A DNA stretch of 64,000 bases, taken from positions 868,001 to 932,000 of the forward strand of contig NZ_OU957226.1 in assembly GCF_918731615.1 (NCBI RefSeq), given 5' to 3'. Source of the DNA: Flavobacterium sp. CECT 9288. GTDB taxonomy: Bacteria; Bacteroidota; Bacteroidia; Flavobacteriales; Flavobacteriaceae. Of the stretch, positions 1 through 9,633 are shown one piece after another; positions within the stretch are counted from its first letter, which is position 1; the number at the start of each line of letters is the position of its first letter. The position numbers and the translations under genes were made by a program. The notes below the pieces were generated by a model, which saw only the letters and a program-made list of their open reading frames with translations, had not been told where the DNA came from and did not search any database.

Positions 1-41
1 TAGCATTCAAAAATCTACAAAAAATATGTATTATACAACAA

Positions 42-1802
42 TTAAAGCATTTCTTTTTCTGAAAGTTGTTTCAAGTGTAAGTCGGCATAATACCCGTTTT
101 GATTTATCAATTGATTATGAGAACCTTGTTGGATAATTTGTCCGTTGTCTATAATAATTATGTTATCGGCATTTTTTGCTGATGAAATTCTATGGCTAAC
201 AATAATTGTTGTTTTGTCTTTACAAATAGCATTTAGATTGTTTAAGATGGCCTCTTCGGTTTCGGTATCCACAGCAGAAAGGCAATCATCAAACAATAAA
301 ATAGGCGAGTTTTTTATGATAGCTCTTGCAATAGAAACACGTTGTTTTTGACCTCCAGAAAGTGTGATACCGCGTTCTCCTAGTACGGTTTCATATTGTT
401 TGTTGAATCCCATAATATTGTCATGAACAACGGCACTTTTGGCGGCAGCCTGTACTTCTTGATCCGTTGCGTTTTCTTTACCAAACTTGATGTTGTTTTT
501 AATACTGTCCGAGAATAAAAAAGCATCTTGAGGAACAATACCGATGTTGTTACGAAGGTCAAAAAGATTTAGAGTACTAATTTCAGCTGAATCAATTGTG
601 ACTTGACCACTTGATACATCATACATACGAGAAATTAATGATAAAATAGTTGATTTACCAGATCCCGTTTTGCCTAAAATGGCCAATGTTTCTCCTTTTT
701 TAACGGTAAATGAAATGTCTTTTAAGGCTTGAATATTGGTGTCTTCATAGGTGTAACTCACGTTATGAAATGCAATACTGCCTTCAATAACAGATTTGTT
801 AGGATTGTTGTTTTTAATCTCGGGTTTTATTTTAAGAAATTCATTAAGTCTCTTTTGAGATGCTTCCGCTTCTTGAACCATAGATGAAACCCAACCCAGT
901 GAGGCAACTGGCCAAGTTAACATATTAACGTACAAGATGAATTCAGCAATAGTACCGATATGTTTTATTGTGCCGTTGATGTACATGAGACCACCAAAAT
1001 AAATTACAACTAAGTTACTTATGCCAATTAAAGCCATCATTAAAGGACCAAATAAGGATTGTACTTTGGCTAGGTTTAAGCTTTTGCTTTTACTTTCCTC
1101 GGCCAGGTTTACCATATTTTGTTGGTGTTGCTGTTCAAGAGAGTAGGCTTTTATAACTCTAATTCCAGAGAAAATCTCTTGGGAGAAACTAGAAATTTTT
1201 GATAAATACTGTTGGAAAATGGTACTTCTAGAATTTATTTCAGAGCTCAATTTAAAGATGGCGTAAGATAGAATAGGAAGCGGTAATAAGGTGTACAAAG
1301 TTAATATAGGAGAGACGTTGTACATGTATACAATTACTATTGCAAACCTAATTATTGTGTTTATGGTATACATCACAGCGGGTCCTACATACATGCGCAC
1401 TTTAGAAACGTCCTCGCTAATGCGGTTCATTAAATCTCCCGTTCGGTTTTGTTTGTAAAAATTTTGAGTTAAGTTTTCATATTGTCTAAATACTTCATTT
1501 TTTAAATCAAATTCAATATGTCTAGACATCACAATAAGCGTCTGTCGCATCAAGAAGGTTAAAAAACCGGCTATAATTGTAGTTGCAATAATCAGTAATA
1601 TATTAGATATCAATTCGTCTTTAATAACGGATTTAGCAACTGATGTATCTTTGGCGAAAGCCTCAATTACCATAAAAGATTGACTGATCAACTTAGGGGT
1701 AAATAGCATGAAAATTTGCGCAATGATGGTGAACACAATTCCAAGTAAAAAGCTGTATTTGTATTTAACGAAATATTTATTTAAATAACGTAATTCTTTC
1801 AT
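42..1802 (-). CDS. ABC exporter, fused permease and ATPase (MsbA/MdlB type)
   Basis: A 586-residue half-transporter of the inner membrane, working as a homo- or heterodimer. The first 300 residues hold the six-helix exporter membrane domain. The ATPase follows, with Walker A GKTGSGKST near residue 375, signature LSGGQKQR near 480, Walker B ILLFDD just after it, and an H-loop in SHRIS. This order is typical of lipid or multidrug exporters; the substrate cannot be read from sequence. It is divergent from the amino-acid dehydrogenase on its right. Family call is firm, the cargo is unknown. Confidence 0.93.
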   Translation of the reverse strand: MKELRYLNKYFVKYKYSFLLGIVFTIIAQIFMLFTPKLISQSFMVIEAFAKDTSVAKSVIKDELISNILLIIATTIIAGFLTFLMRQTLIVMSRHIEFDLKNEVFRQYENLTQNFYKQNRTGDLMNRISEDVSKVRMYVGPAVMYTINTIIRFAIVIVYMYNVSPILTLYTLLPLPILSYAIFKLSSEINSRSTIFQQYLSKISSFSQEIFSGIRVIKAYSLEQQHQQNMVNLAEESKSKSLNLAKVQSLFGPLMMALIGISNLVVIYFGGLMYINGTIKHIGTIAEFILYVNMLTWPVASLGWVSSMVQEAEASQKRLNEFLKIKPEIKNNNPNKSVIEGSIAFHNVSYTYEDTNIQALKDISFTVKKGETLAILGKTGSGKSTILSLISRMYDVSSGQVTIDSAEISTLNLFDLRNNIGIVPQDAFLFSDSIKNNIKFGKENATDQEVQAAAKSAVVHDNIMGFNKQYETVLGERGITLSGGQKQRVSIARAIIKNSPILLFDDCLSAVDTETEEAILNNLNAICKDKTTIIVSHRISSAKNADNIIIIDNGQIIQQGSHNQLINQNGYYADLHLKQLSEKEML

Positions 1803-1926
1803 TTTTAGTAAGGTATTCTGTGTTTTGTAACTTTTTTATAATGTTTTGCTAACTTTTTACAAGATTATATTGCTGAATATCAAGTGAAAGTTATTGATAA
1901 ATTAATGATTTTTTCCAGAAATGCTA

Positions 1927-1954
1927 TTGCATATTTAAATTTTATGTAGATTTG
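1927..1954 (+). promoter_or_regulatory. Predicted promoter of the amino-acid dehydrogenase
   Basis: TTG at 1927-1929 and TAGATTTG at 1947-1954 with a 17-base spacer match the Bacteroidota sigma-A consensus (TTG, 17-23 bases, TAnnTTTG). It lies about 50 bases before the ATG at 2005. Prediction from motif only. Confidence 0.55.
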
Positions 1955-2004
1955 GCTAGTCTTTTTGACAAATTCATAAATGTCTCACTATTAAAACTTA
2001 CACA

Positions 2005-3111
2005 ATGAAAGCAGATTTTACAACTGGAAAAGAACTTCAAAAAATGGATCCTGTTTTTGGTCAATTATCATTTGATGATCACGAGCAAATTGTATTTTGT
2101 AATGACAAAGATACGGGTTTAAAAGCAATTATTGGTATTCATAATTCGGTAATGGGACCCGCATTAGGTGGTACAAGGATGTTTAATTATGCTAATGAGT
2201 GGGAAGCACTAAATGATGTTTTGCGTCTTTCACGCGGTATGACCTTTAAAGCAGCTATAACAGGCCTAAATATAGGTGGTGGTAAAGCGGTTATTATAGG
2301 TGATGCTAAGACTCAAAAAAATCCTGCATTAATGCGTAAATTTGGAGAGTTTGTACATTCATTAAGTGGGCGTTACATTACTGCAGAAGATGTGGGAATG
2401 GAAACTGCAGATATGGATATTGTAAGAGATGTAACTCCTTATGTCACTGGGATTTCTGAATCTAGAGGTGGTGCTGGAAATCCATCTCCAGTTACGGCTT
2501 ACGGGGTGTATTTAGGAATGAAAGCGGCTGCTAAACAACAATTTGGTACCGATGTATTAAGTGGTAAGAAAGTATTAGTACAGGGTATAGGACACGTAGG
2601 CGAAACATTGGTTGACTATTTAACCAAAGAAGGAGCCATTGTTACTATTGCTGATATAAATGAAGAAAAACTTGCTGAAGTAGGAGCAAAGTATAACGCC
2701 GAAATTTATAGAGGTGAAGATCTGTACACTGCTGATGTAGATATTTACGCACCATGTGCTATGGGCGCTACATTAAATGACGTAACAATTTCTAAATTGA
2801 AAGCAAAAGTTGTTGCTGGTGCAGCAAACAATCAACTAGCTGATGAGAATATTCATGGGGCTTTGTTACAAGAAAAAGGAATTTTATATGCTCCTGATTT
2901 CTTGATTAATGCGGGTGGAATTATTAATGTATATGCAGAGTTAGCACATTATGACAAGGCTGAAATCATGCGTAAAACCGAAAATATTTATAACACTACG
3001 TTAGAAATATTTGATTATGCTATTGCAAATGGATGTACCACACACAAGGCGGCACTTACTATTGCACAAAATAGAATTGATCAAAGAAAATTAGAGAACA
3101 GTAAAAAATAG
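2005..3111 (+). CDS. Glu/Leu/Phe/Val dehydrogenase, leucine dehydrogenase type
   Basis: A 368-residue cytosolic NAD-dependent amino-acid dehydrogenase that would reversibly deaminate a branched-chain amino acid, usually leucine. The substrate loop GGGKAVI (around residue 90) carries the catalytic lysine, followed by the GRYITAEDVGM segment. The Rossmann nucleotide site reads VQGIGHVGETL near residue 196. The length fits leucine dehydrogenases rather than the larger hexameric glutamate dehydrogenases. It is a single-gene unit with its own promoter and a 14-bp inverted repeat downstream. Substrate specificity is inferred from family resemblance. Confidence 0.9.
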   Translation: MKADFTTGKELQKMDPVFGQLSFDDHEQIVFCNDKDTGLKAIIGIHNSVMGPALGGTRMFNYANEWEALNDVLRLSRGMTFKAAITGLNIGGGKAVIIGDAKTQKNPALMRKFGEFVHSLSGRYITAEDVGMETADMDIVRDVTPYVTGISESRGGAGNPSPVTAYGVYLGMKAAAKQQFGTDVLSGKKVLVQGIGHVGETLVDYLTKEGAIVTIADINEEKLAEVGAKYNAEIYRGEDLYTADVDIYAPCAMGATLNDVTISKLKAKVVAGAANNQLADENIHGALLQEKGILYAPDFLINAGGIINVYAELAHYDKAEIMRKTENIYNTTLEIFDYAIANGCTTHKAALTIAQNRIDQRKLENSKK

Positions 3112-3127
3112 TTTTCATACTCAGCTG

Positions 3128-3169
3128 CCAGTATTTAGTGATGTATTATTTGATATCACTAAATACTGA
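3128..3169. repeat. Perfect inverted repeat after the dehydrogenase gene
   Basis: CAGTATTTAGTGA at 3129-3141 pairs with TCACTAAATACTG at 3156-3168 around a short AT-rich loop. There is no T-run directly after it, so it is not a classical intrinsic terminator, but it could stabilise the 3' end of the mRNA. Confidence 0.6.
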
Positions 3170-3262
3170 TTGCTGAATACTTCAAAATAAGCAATCATAT
3201 ATTTTATTTTAAAAAATGAAATTCTTATTTTTGCACCCTAATAAATTTAAAGTTCTTACAAG

Positions 3263-4207
3263 GTGGTAAATAGAAGACACATACGCGTAAAGGTCATGCA
3301 ATCCATTTATGCAATGCATCAAAGCGGTTCAGATAGTTTGGAAAAAGAGGAAAAATTCCTTTATTACAGTATAGATAGTATCCAAGATTTGTACCTTATA
3401 ATGCTATCTTCATTGATTGAAATTTGTAAGACTGAAACTGTTTATTTGCATAAATCAAGCTTAAAACATTTAGCTACCCCTGCAGAACGCAATCCAAATG
3501 AAAAATTTATTAAAAATGAAATTTTTCAAATCCTCTCTGATAATAATTCATTAAGCATAGCACTTGAGAATCGTAAAATTAACAATTGGTCATTAAATGA
3601 TGATTATATTGTTTTGCTACTTAACGAAATTAAAGCTAGTAAGCTATATCTGGACTACATGCAAAGTGGTATAAACACATTTGAAGAAGATCGACAATTT
3701 ATTGTGGACTTATTCATGCAAGTGATTGTTCCAAATGAAAAACTGTATGATTACCTTGAAGATGATAAATTAACATGGGTTGATGATATTCCGCTGGTTA
3801 ACACGCATATCATTAAGCAGTTAAAAGCAATCAAAGATGGTGAAGATGACAATTTTAGAGTTCCAAAATTGTATAAGGATAATGAGGATAGAGATTATGT
3901 AAAAGAGTTATTTCGTAAAACAGTTTTAAACGAAAAAGAACTAGCCAAAGAGTATTTGGATAAGACACCTAATTGGGATAGTGAAAGAATAGCAGAAATT
4001 GACACGATAATCTTGAAAATGGCAATTTGTGAGTTTCTAAAATTCCCATCTATACCGGTAAAAGTGACTCTGAATGAATATCTTGAAATTGCCAAAGAAT
4101 ATTCTACACCTAAAAGTAGTATATTTATCAATGGTATTCTAGATAACCTAGTAAAAGAATTAAATACAAATAAAAGAATTATCAAAGCCGGTCGCGGTTT
4201 GATGTAA
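3263..4207 (+). CDS. nusB: Transcription antitermination factor NusB
   Basis: A 314-residue protein. The N-terminus NRRHIRVKVMQSIYA and the C-terminal block with PNWDSERIAEID and FINGILDNLV are the two halves of the NusB fold, which binds boxA RNA with NusE/S10 in rRNA antitermination. Between them is a long insertion (about residues 40-210). This makes the protein twice the length of E. coli NusB, a feature of Bacteroidota homologues. The start is GTG; no better ATG keeps the conserved N-terminus. TATTTTTG at 3226-3233 is a likely -7 element. yajC follows 18 bases later, so the two are probably cotranscribed. Confidence 0.93.
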   Translation: MVNRRHIRVKVMQSIYAMHQSGSDSLEKEEKFLYYSIDSIQDLYLIMLSSLIEICKTETVYLHKSSLKHLATPAERNPNEKFIKNEIFQILSDNNSLSIALENRKINNWSLNDDYIVLLLNEIKASKLYLDYMQSGINTFEEDRQFIVDLFMQVIVPNEKLYDYLEDDKLTWVDDIPLVNTHIIKQLKAIKDGEDDNFRVPKLYKDNEDRDYVKELFRKTVLNEKELAKEYLDKTPNWDSERIAEIDTIILKMAICEFLKFPSIPVKVTLNEYLEIAKEYSTPKSSIFINGILDNLVKELNTNKRIIKAGRGLM

Positions 4208-4225
4208 TAAAAATATAAAAAAAAC

Positions 4226-4498
4226 ATGGAACAATTACAGCAGTTTGCCCCTTTTATTTTAATGTTTGTAGTAATCTATTTCTTTATGATTAGACCACAA
4301 CAGAAAAAAGCAAAACAAGAAAAAGAATTTGAAAGTGCATTGAAAGTAGGCGATAAAATCATTACCAAAAGCGGATTGCACGGAAAAGTAGCTGAACTAG
4401 CAGAAACTACAGTGGTAATTGAGACTATGTCAGGTAAATTAAAAATGGAGCGTTCTGCCATTTCAATGGAAATGAGCGCAGCTCTAGTTAAAAAATAA
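4226..4498 (+). CDS. yajC: Preprotein translocase accessory subunit YajC
   Basis: A 90-residue small membrane protein with one N-terminal helix ending in the diagnostic MIRPQQKKAKQ (about residues 21-31) and a cytoplasmic KVGDKIITKSGLHGKV block. YajC associates with SecDF at the SecYEG translocon. It lies 18 bases after nusB in the same direction and is followed directly by a strong hairpin terminator, so nusB-yajC forms a two-gene unit. The order nusB-yajC is common in Bacteroidota. Confidence 0.95.
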   Translation: MEQLQQFAPFILMFVVIYFFMIRPQQKKAKQEKEFESALKVGDKIITKSGLHGKVAELAETTVVIETMSGKLKMERSAISMEMSAALVKK

Positions 4499-4516
4499 GA
4501 TGCCAAACGGTAACTA

Positions 4517-4553
4517 AAAAAGTCCCAAATTACATTGTATTTTGGGACTTTTT
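4517..4553. terminator. Bidirectional terminator between yajC and the Lys-rich gene
   Basis: A 13-bp perfect stem, AAAAAGTCCCAAA (4517-4529) with TTTGGGACTTTTT (4541-4553), has T-runs on both sides. It can end yajC on the plus strand and the convergent gene at 4571-5050 on the minus strand. Confidence 0.85.
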
Positions 4554-4570
4554 GTATTTAAAAAATATTT

Positions 4571-5050
4571 TTATTTTTTACTCTTCTTGTTCTTTTTAGC
4601 TTTTTTTGATTTAGCTTTAGCTTTTTTCGCTTTTAGTTTTGCTTTTACTTTAGCTTTTTTTGCTTTATCTTTTTTAGTTTTCTTTGCTTTTTTAGCTTTA
4701 GCTTTAGCTTTCTCTTTGGCATTCGCCTTTGCTACTTTTTTCTTTTCTTTATCTTTCATTTTTACTTTGTTTTTATTCTTTTCTTTTTTGTCTTTCTTTT
4801 CTTTTTTGTCTACCACATTGGTCATATCTTCTTCTTCTGTAATGGCCGGTGCAATTTCATCTTCTGTTTGTTCAACAGGAATGTCTGTAGTTTCAATTTC
4901 GGGAGTTACATTCTCTGACGTTATTTCTAAATCTGGAGAAGGTGTTGGTTTTTTTGCTGCAGGTGTGCGTCTTGCTCTTACGGGTTTGATAGGCTCTGGT
5001 GTAGGAGTAGATTCTGGTGTGAGGTTTGTTTCCTCTTCGTGTGATGTCAT
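4571..5050 (-). CDS. Lysine/alanine-rich basic-tail protein
   Basis: A 159-residue low-complexity protein. Residues 1-75 are acidic and rich in Pro, Thr and Glu (repeats of PTPEP, TEDEIAP). From about residue 80 the protein is almost only Lys, Ala, Asp and Glu, with many KAKAKK-type repeats and an end of KKNKKSKK. Such histone-H1-like tails can bind nucleic acid or polyphosphate, but no defined domain is visible. The antiparallel plus-strand frame is the hydrophobic shadow of the lysine codons. The role is unknown; the call rests on composition and on the terminator at its 3' side. Confidence 0.7.
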   Translation of the reverse strand: MTSHEEETNLTPESTPTPEPIKPVRARRTPAAKKPTPSPDLEITSENVTPEIETTDIPVEQTEDEIAPAITEEEDMTNVVDKKEKKDKKEKNKNKVKMKDKEKKKVAKANAKEKAKAKAKKAKKTKKDKAKKAKVKAKLKAKKAKAKSKKAKKNKKSKK

Positions 5051-5232
5051 AAAGTAAGTAGTTAATTATTGTTTATTGTAAATTATATTCTAATATTAAT
5101 AAATTGTTATTTTTATGTTAGCAAATGTAATGATTTTATTCATTGCCCAATGTTAAGCTTTTGTTTTAGGTGTTTTTTTTTACAAGGATGTATTTCTAGA
5201 GCAGAATACTGTTATTGATTTGTATTCAAAAA

Positions 5233-5262
5233 AAAAGTCTCCTATCAGAGATGGAGACTTTT
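5233..5262. terminator. Terminator after pepT
   Basis: AAAAGTCTCC (5233-5242) pairs with GGAGACTTTT (5253-5262). On the minus strand it follows the pepT stop by about 20 bases and ends in a T-run. Confidence 0.8.
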
Positions 5263-5284
5263 GAATTAAGAAATAAATGTTTCT

Positions 5285-6523
5285 TTATAGTTTTGTTGTC
5301 AATTCAGCTATTTTGACAATTACGTCAACAGCTTTTTGCATACTTTCTACCGGTACGTATTCATATTTTCCATGAAAATTATGACCACCAGCAAAAATAT
5401 TAGGGCATGGAAGTCCTTTGTATGAAAGTTGTGATCCATCAGTTCCACCGCGTATAGGTTTGATTAATGGTTTTATGTTTAATTCTCTCATTGCTTGCTC
5501 AGCAATATCAACAATGTATTTTACGGGCAATACTTTTTCTTTCATATTGTAATACTGATCTTTTATTTCAGTAATTACAATGTCCTCACCAAATTGCTTA
5601 GCGTACTTTTTATTGATTTTTACCGTGATTTTTTCAATGAGTTCTTTTCTTTTCTCAAATTTTTTCTTGTTATGGTCTCTGATTATCAATTCTAAAACTG
5701 TTTCTTCGATATTTCCAGAAAGGTGGTGAACATGAAAAAAACCTTCGTAGCCTTTTGTTTGCTCAGGTGTTTCGTCTGATGGTAATTGATTGATAAAATC
5801 ATTGGCAATTAGCATGGAGTTGATCATTTTACCTTTGGCATATCCAGGATGAACACTTTTTCCCTTGAAAGTTATTTTAGCTCCAGCCGCATTAAAATTC
5901 TCATATTCGAGTTCTCCTACTTGGCTTCCGTCCATAGTGTATGCCCATGCTGCTCCAAATTTTTCAACGTCAAAATGGTGAGCGCCACGACCTATTTCTT
6001 CATCTGGTGTGAAACCAACTCTAATTTTCCCGTGTTTGATTTCAGGATTGTTGATTAAGAATTCCATTGCCGTTACAATTTCAGTGATTCCGGCTTTGTC
6101 ATCTGCTCCTAATAATGTAGTTCCATCTGTTGTTATTAAGGTTTGTCCTTTATATTGTAACAAATCTTTAAAATAATCTGGGGATAAAACGATGTTTTTT
6201 TCAGCATTTAGTATAATGTCTTTACCATCATAATTGGAAACTATTTGCGGTTTTATATTTGCACCACAAAAATCAGGTGAGGTATCAAAGTGTGATATAA
6301 AGCCTATTGTAGGGACTTCATAATCTACATTGCTAGGTAACGTAGCCATGATATATGCTTTGTCATCAATAGTTACATCTTGCATTCCAATATTTTTTAA
6401 CTCTTCAACCAGTTTGTTGGCTAAGTCCCATTGTTTTGCAGTGCTTGGCGTGGTTGGTGAGTTAGCATCAGATTCTGTGTCAATTATAACATAACTGATG
6501 AAGCGGTCAATGATATGTTGCAT
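5285..6523 (-). CDS. pepT: Peptidase T (tripeptide aminopeptidase)
   Basis: A 412-residue M20-family dizinc aminopeptidase that removes the N-terminal residue of tripeptides in the cytosol. Visible metal and catalytic motifs are the first His in [10 protein letters not shown] (about residue 80), the bridging Asp in LLGADDKAG (about 140), the catalytic Glu pair in [11 protein letters not shown] (about 173), and the last His in [13 protein letters not shown] (about 380). The dimerisation domain lies between the last two. Length equals that of known PepT. It stands alone between terminators. Confidence 0.95.
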   Translation of the reverse strand: MQHIIDRFISYVIIDTESDANSPTTPSTAKQWDLANKLVEELKNIGMQDVTIDDKAYIMATLPSNVDYEVPTIGFISHFDTSPDFCGANIKPQIVSNYDGKDIILNAEKNIVLSPDYFKDLLQYKGQTLITTDGTTLLGADDKAGITEIVTAMEFLINNPEIKHGKIRVGFTPDEEIGRGAHHFDVEKFGAAWAYTMDGSQVGELEYENFNAAGAKITFKGKSVHPGYAKGKMINSMLIANDFINQLPSDETPEQTKGYEGFFHVHHLSGNIEETVLELIIRDHNKKKFEKRKELIEKITVKINKKYAKQFGEDIVITEIKDQYYNMKEKVLPVKYIVDIAEQAMRELNIKPLIKPIRGGTDGSQLSYKGLPCPNIFAGGHNFHGKYEYVPVESMQKAVDVIVKIAELTTKL

Positions 6524-6644
6524 GGTTTAATTTGTTTTATGCAAATATAATTTTTTCCACATGGATTCTGATTTTCATTAAGAACATTTTTTGATTTTTT
6601 ATTAGATTTTTATGGCTCAAATAATTTAATTTTTTCACGAAAAA

Positions 6645-6666
6645 AAAACCACTCGAAAGTGGTTTT
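6645..6666. terminator. Terminator with CGAA tetraloop
   Basis: AAAACCACT (6645-6653), loop CGAA, then AGTGGTTTT (6658-6666). It sits directly after the stop codon of the minus-strand gene at 6671-7198. Confidence 0.82.
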
Positions 6667-6670
6667 AAAT

Positions 6671-7198
6671 TTAATCTCTTGCTTTACTTAATTTTTTTTC
6701 AGCTTTTACAACATCCTCTTTTAAATTATTGATTTTGATTTGTTGCTTGCTAATTTTAATGTTCTCTTTTTCTATTTGAGTAGGATCTAGCTTTCCTTTG
6801 TCTTTTTTCTTTTCGAATTTTTCCATGTTGTCTAGCAAGTTTTTCTCGGTAGTAGCAAGCTTTTCTTTGCTTTTTTGAACTGACTTTTCAGCGGCAAGTA
6901 TTTTACTTTGTTTTAAAGAAAATTCTCGGGATTCTTTATCTGCTCTATGTTTTTCTTTTTCTGTTTCTAATGCTTGGTTAAGTGCTTTTTTATCATTTCT
7001 CAGTTTTTCTTTGAGCATTTTTTCATCGGCTTTCAAAGCTTTATTTACTGCTTCAGTAGCTTTTTTTATACTGTCATTTTTAGTGGCTTCTACAGAGGAT
7101 TTAGTGTTTGGTAATTGCGTGTCTTTTTTTACATCTTGAGCAAAGAATACTTGAACAGTGCAAAGCAATATTGCTGTTGTTATTATTTTTATTTTCAT
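6671..7198 (-). CDS. Secreted coiled-coil protein of unknown function
   Basis: A 175-residue protein with a signal peptide (residues 1-20, cleavage expected after VFFAQ), so it is probably periplasmic. The mature part is highly charged, rich in Lys, Glu and Ala, with long heptad-like stretches (about residues 45-170) predicting a continuous coiled coil. No enzyme motif or lipobox is present. Similar signal-peptide/coiled-coil proteins are frequent in flavobacteria. It stands alone, with its own terminator. Function unknown. Confidence 0.75.
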   Translation of the reverse strand: MKIKIITTAILLCTVQVFFAQDVKKDTQLPNTKSSVEATKNDSIKKATEAVNKALKADEKMLKEKLRNDKKALNQALETEKEKHRADKESREFSLKQSKILAAEKSVQKSKEKLATTEKNLLDNMEKFEKKKDKGKLDPTQIEKENIKISKQQIKINNLKEDVVKAEKKLSKARD

Positions 7199-7481
7199 AG
7201 ATTTTAATTTAAATTATTATTCATCCATTTGTTAGAGATATTTTTCAATTTGCTAAAATTATGCCATTTTGAGCAAAAAACAAGTTGAATGAGTCTAAAA
7301 ATTTATAAACAAAGCTTTTGTTTTGTGTTCTAGTACTGTAAAAAGTTTGTCTTTTAGTCTTTTCAAGACTTCTGTTTTGTTTTGCATTTATAACTATTCA
7401 CGTATCATTTTATATTTTTTTTTCTAAAAATTTATTTATCGATGAGATAGTTCTATTTTTGCATCACACAACTACACAATC

Positions 7482-8510
7482 ATGTATAAATTACTTTTAC
7501 GTCCTATTCTTTTTTGGTTTGATCCAGAAGAGGTTCATTATTTTACTTTTTCTTGCATTAGATTTTTATCTAAATTACCAGGTTTTCCTTCTTTGTTTAG
7601 ATCACTTTATCTAGTAGATAATCCAAAATTAGAAACTGAAGTTTTTGGATTAAAATTTAAAAATCCCGTGGGACTTGCTGCAGGGTTTGACAAGGATGCT
7701 AAGCTTTATAAAGAACTCTCTAATTTTGGTTTTGGATTTATCGAAATTGGAACACTAACTCCCAAGGGACAAGAAGGAAATCCTAAAAAAAGATTGTTCC
7801 GTTTAAAAGAAGACAGTGCTATTATCAATCGTATGGGTTTTAATAACGGAGGTGTTTATGATGCCGTTAATAGATTGAAAAGTAATGATAAGGTTTTAAT
7901 TGGCGGAAATATTGGTAAAAATAAAATCACATCAAATGAAGATGCTGCCTTAGATTATGAATTATGTTTTGATGCTTTGTATGATTATGTAGATTATTTT
8001 GTTGTCAATGTAAGTTCACCTAATACGCCAAATTTAAGAGCGCTTCAGGATAAAGAACCGTTAACACTGTTGTTACAGACCTTGCAAACCAAGAATTTGG
8101 CTCAGCCAAAACAAAAACCAATTTTGCTTAAAATTGCTCCGGATTTAACTGATGATCAATTGCTTGACATTATAGATATTATAAGTGTAACTGGTATTGC
8201 AGGAGTAATAGCAACAAATACCACTATTTCTCGCGAAGGTTTACAATCTGAGAATCGTGATGAAATGGGTGGGCTTTCAGGGAAACCACTTTCAAAACGC
8301 TCTACAGAAGTGATTCGTTTCCTTTCAGAAAAAAGTAATAAAGCTTTTCCAATAATAGGAGTAGGGGGTATTCACTCCGCTGCCGATGCTCTTGAAAAAC
8401 TAGATGCTGGAGCCAGTTTGATTCAGCTATACACTGGTTTTATATATGAAGGTCCAGCACTTGTTGTTGCAATTAATAGAGCCTTGCTAAAACGAAAGTC
8501 AAAATCTTAA
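7482..8510 (+). CDS. pyrD: Dihydroorotate dehydrogenase (quinone), class 2
   Basis: A 342-residue FMN enzyme that oxidises dihydroorotate to orotate in pyrimidine synthesis and passes electrons to quinone. The N-terminal 40 residues ([20 protein letters not shown]) form the membrane-associating quinone tunnel typical of class 2. FMN and substrate motifs are AAGFDKD (about 67), NRMGFNN (about 116), [11 protein letters not shown] with the catalytic Ser (about 175-185), ATNTT (about 245) and GVGGI (about 295). TATTTTTG at 7454-7461 is a likely -7 element. Confidence 0.95.
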   Translation: MYKLLLRPILFWFDPEEVHYFTFSCIRFLSKLPGFPSLFRSLYLVDNPKLETEVFGLKFKNPVGLAAGFDKDAKLYKELSNFGFGFIEIGTLTPKGQEGNPKKRLFRLKEDSAIINRMGFNNGGVYDAVNRLKSNDKVLIGGNIGKNKITSNEDAALDYELCFDALYDYVDYFVVNVSSPNTPNLRALQDKEPLTLLLQTLQTKNLAQPKQKPILLKIAPDLTDDQLLDIIDIISVTGIAGVIATNTTISREGLQSENRDEMGGLSGKPLSKRSTEVIRFLSEKSNKAFPIIGVGGIHSAADALEKLDAGASLIQLYTGFIYEGPALVVAINRALLKRKSKS

Positions 8511-8664
8511 ATAAAATAAATGTCCATAAACGAAGCTTTTTTTTTGTAATTGTAATTTAAGAAAAATGGAATTGATTACTGCTAATTTTCGGAATTTTCA
8601 AATTTTGTATTAAACAGAAAAAACGATTTCGTAAAAACAATTACTTTAGTATCTTTGACTTCAT

Positions 8665-9528
8665 ATGGAGCCAATAAAAATTATAGAATGCCCACGTGAT
8701 GCCATGCAAGGCATAAAACCATTTATTCCCACAGCCAGAAAGGTAGCTTACATTCAATCTTTATTAAGAGTGGGGTTTGACAGTATTGATTTTGGAAGCT
8801 TTGTTTCTCCAAAAGCAATTCCACAAATGCAGGATACAGCCCAAGTATTAGAACAACTTGATTTGTCACAAACAAAAAGTAAATTACTGGCAATAATTGC
8901 CAATACTCAGGGAGCGTCTCAGGCTGCGACTCATGACGCAATTCAATATTTAGGTTTTCCTTTTTCTATTTCTGAAAATTTTCAGATGCGAAATACGCAT
9001 AAAACCATAGCCGAATCTCTAGTAACACTGCAAGAAATCTTAGAAATTGCTGATAAATCAAAAAAAGAGGTTGTTGCTTATTTGTCAATGGGTTTTGGGA
9101 ATCCATACGGCGATCCATGGGATGTAAATATTGTGGGCGAATGGACTCAAAAATTAGCTACTATGGGTGTTAAAATTTTATCACTTTCGGATACCGTTGG
9201 CAGTTCAACCCCAGATGTGATTTCGTATTTGTTTTCAAATTTAATACCACAATATCCTACTATTGAGTTTGGAGCTCATTTGCATACTACTCCTGATAAA
9301 TGGTTTGAAAAAATTGATGCTGCATACCTAGCGGGTTGCAGGCGTTTTGATGGCGCTATACAAGGTTTTGGTGGCTGTCCTATGGCTACAGATAATCTTA
9401 CTGGAAACATGCCAACAGAAAAGTTACTTTCTTATTTCACTGCCAAAAAAGAATATGCAGGCATGAGTCCCATGAGTTTTGAAAGTGCATACAATGAGGC
9501 TTCTAAATTATTTGGCGAGTTTCATTAA
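8665..9528 (+). CDS. Hydroxymethylglutaryl-CoA lyase family protein
   Basis: A 287-residue TIM-barrel enzyme of the DRE-TIM (HMGL-like) family. It would split HMG-CoA into acetoacetate and acetyl-CoA in leucine degradation. The N-terminal ECPRDAMQG segment supplies the catalytic Arg-Asp. The metal-binding histidines are in GAHLHTTPD (about residue 205), and the C-terminal loop GFGGCPMA (about 234-241) holds the active-site cysteine. TATCTTTG at 8650-8657 is so close to the ATG that the mRNA would have almost no leader. HMG-CoA lyase is the best fit; related aldol-type lyases cannot be excluded. Confidence 0.87.
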   Translation: MEPIKIIECPRDAMQGIKPFIPTARKVAYIQSLLRVGFDSIDFGSFVSPKAIPQMQDTAQVLEQLDLSQTKSKLLAIIANTQGASQAATHDAIQYLGFPFSISENFQMRNTHKTIAESLVTLQEILEIADKSKKEVVAYLSMGFGNPYGDPWDVNIVGEWTQKLATMGVKILSLSDTVGSSTPDVISYLFSNLIPQYPTIEFGAHLHTTPDKWFEKIDAAYLAGCRRFDGAIQGFGGCPMATDNLTGNMPTEKLLSYFTAKKEYAGMSPMSFESAYNEASKLFGEFH

Positions 9529-9633
9529 TAAGTGCATTAGCGTTTTTGCAACGAATTGCCATACTAGATTTAATTTATTTTCGTTTTTTAACAAAAAGTA
9601 TGTATTTTTATAGCAACCTAATTTTTGAAGTAC

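Noticed and set aside
4542-5057. Plus-strand open frame coding a Phe/Ala/Leu-rich 171-residue protein
   Set aside because: It is the antisense of the Lys-rich gene at 4571-5050; runs of Lys codons read as Phe and Leu codons on the other strand.
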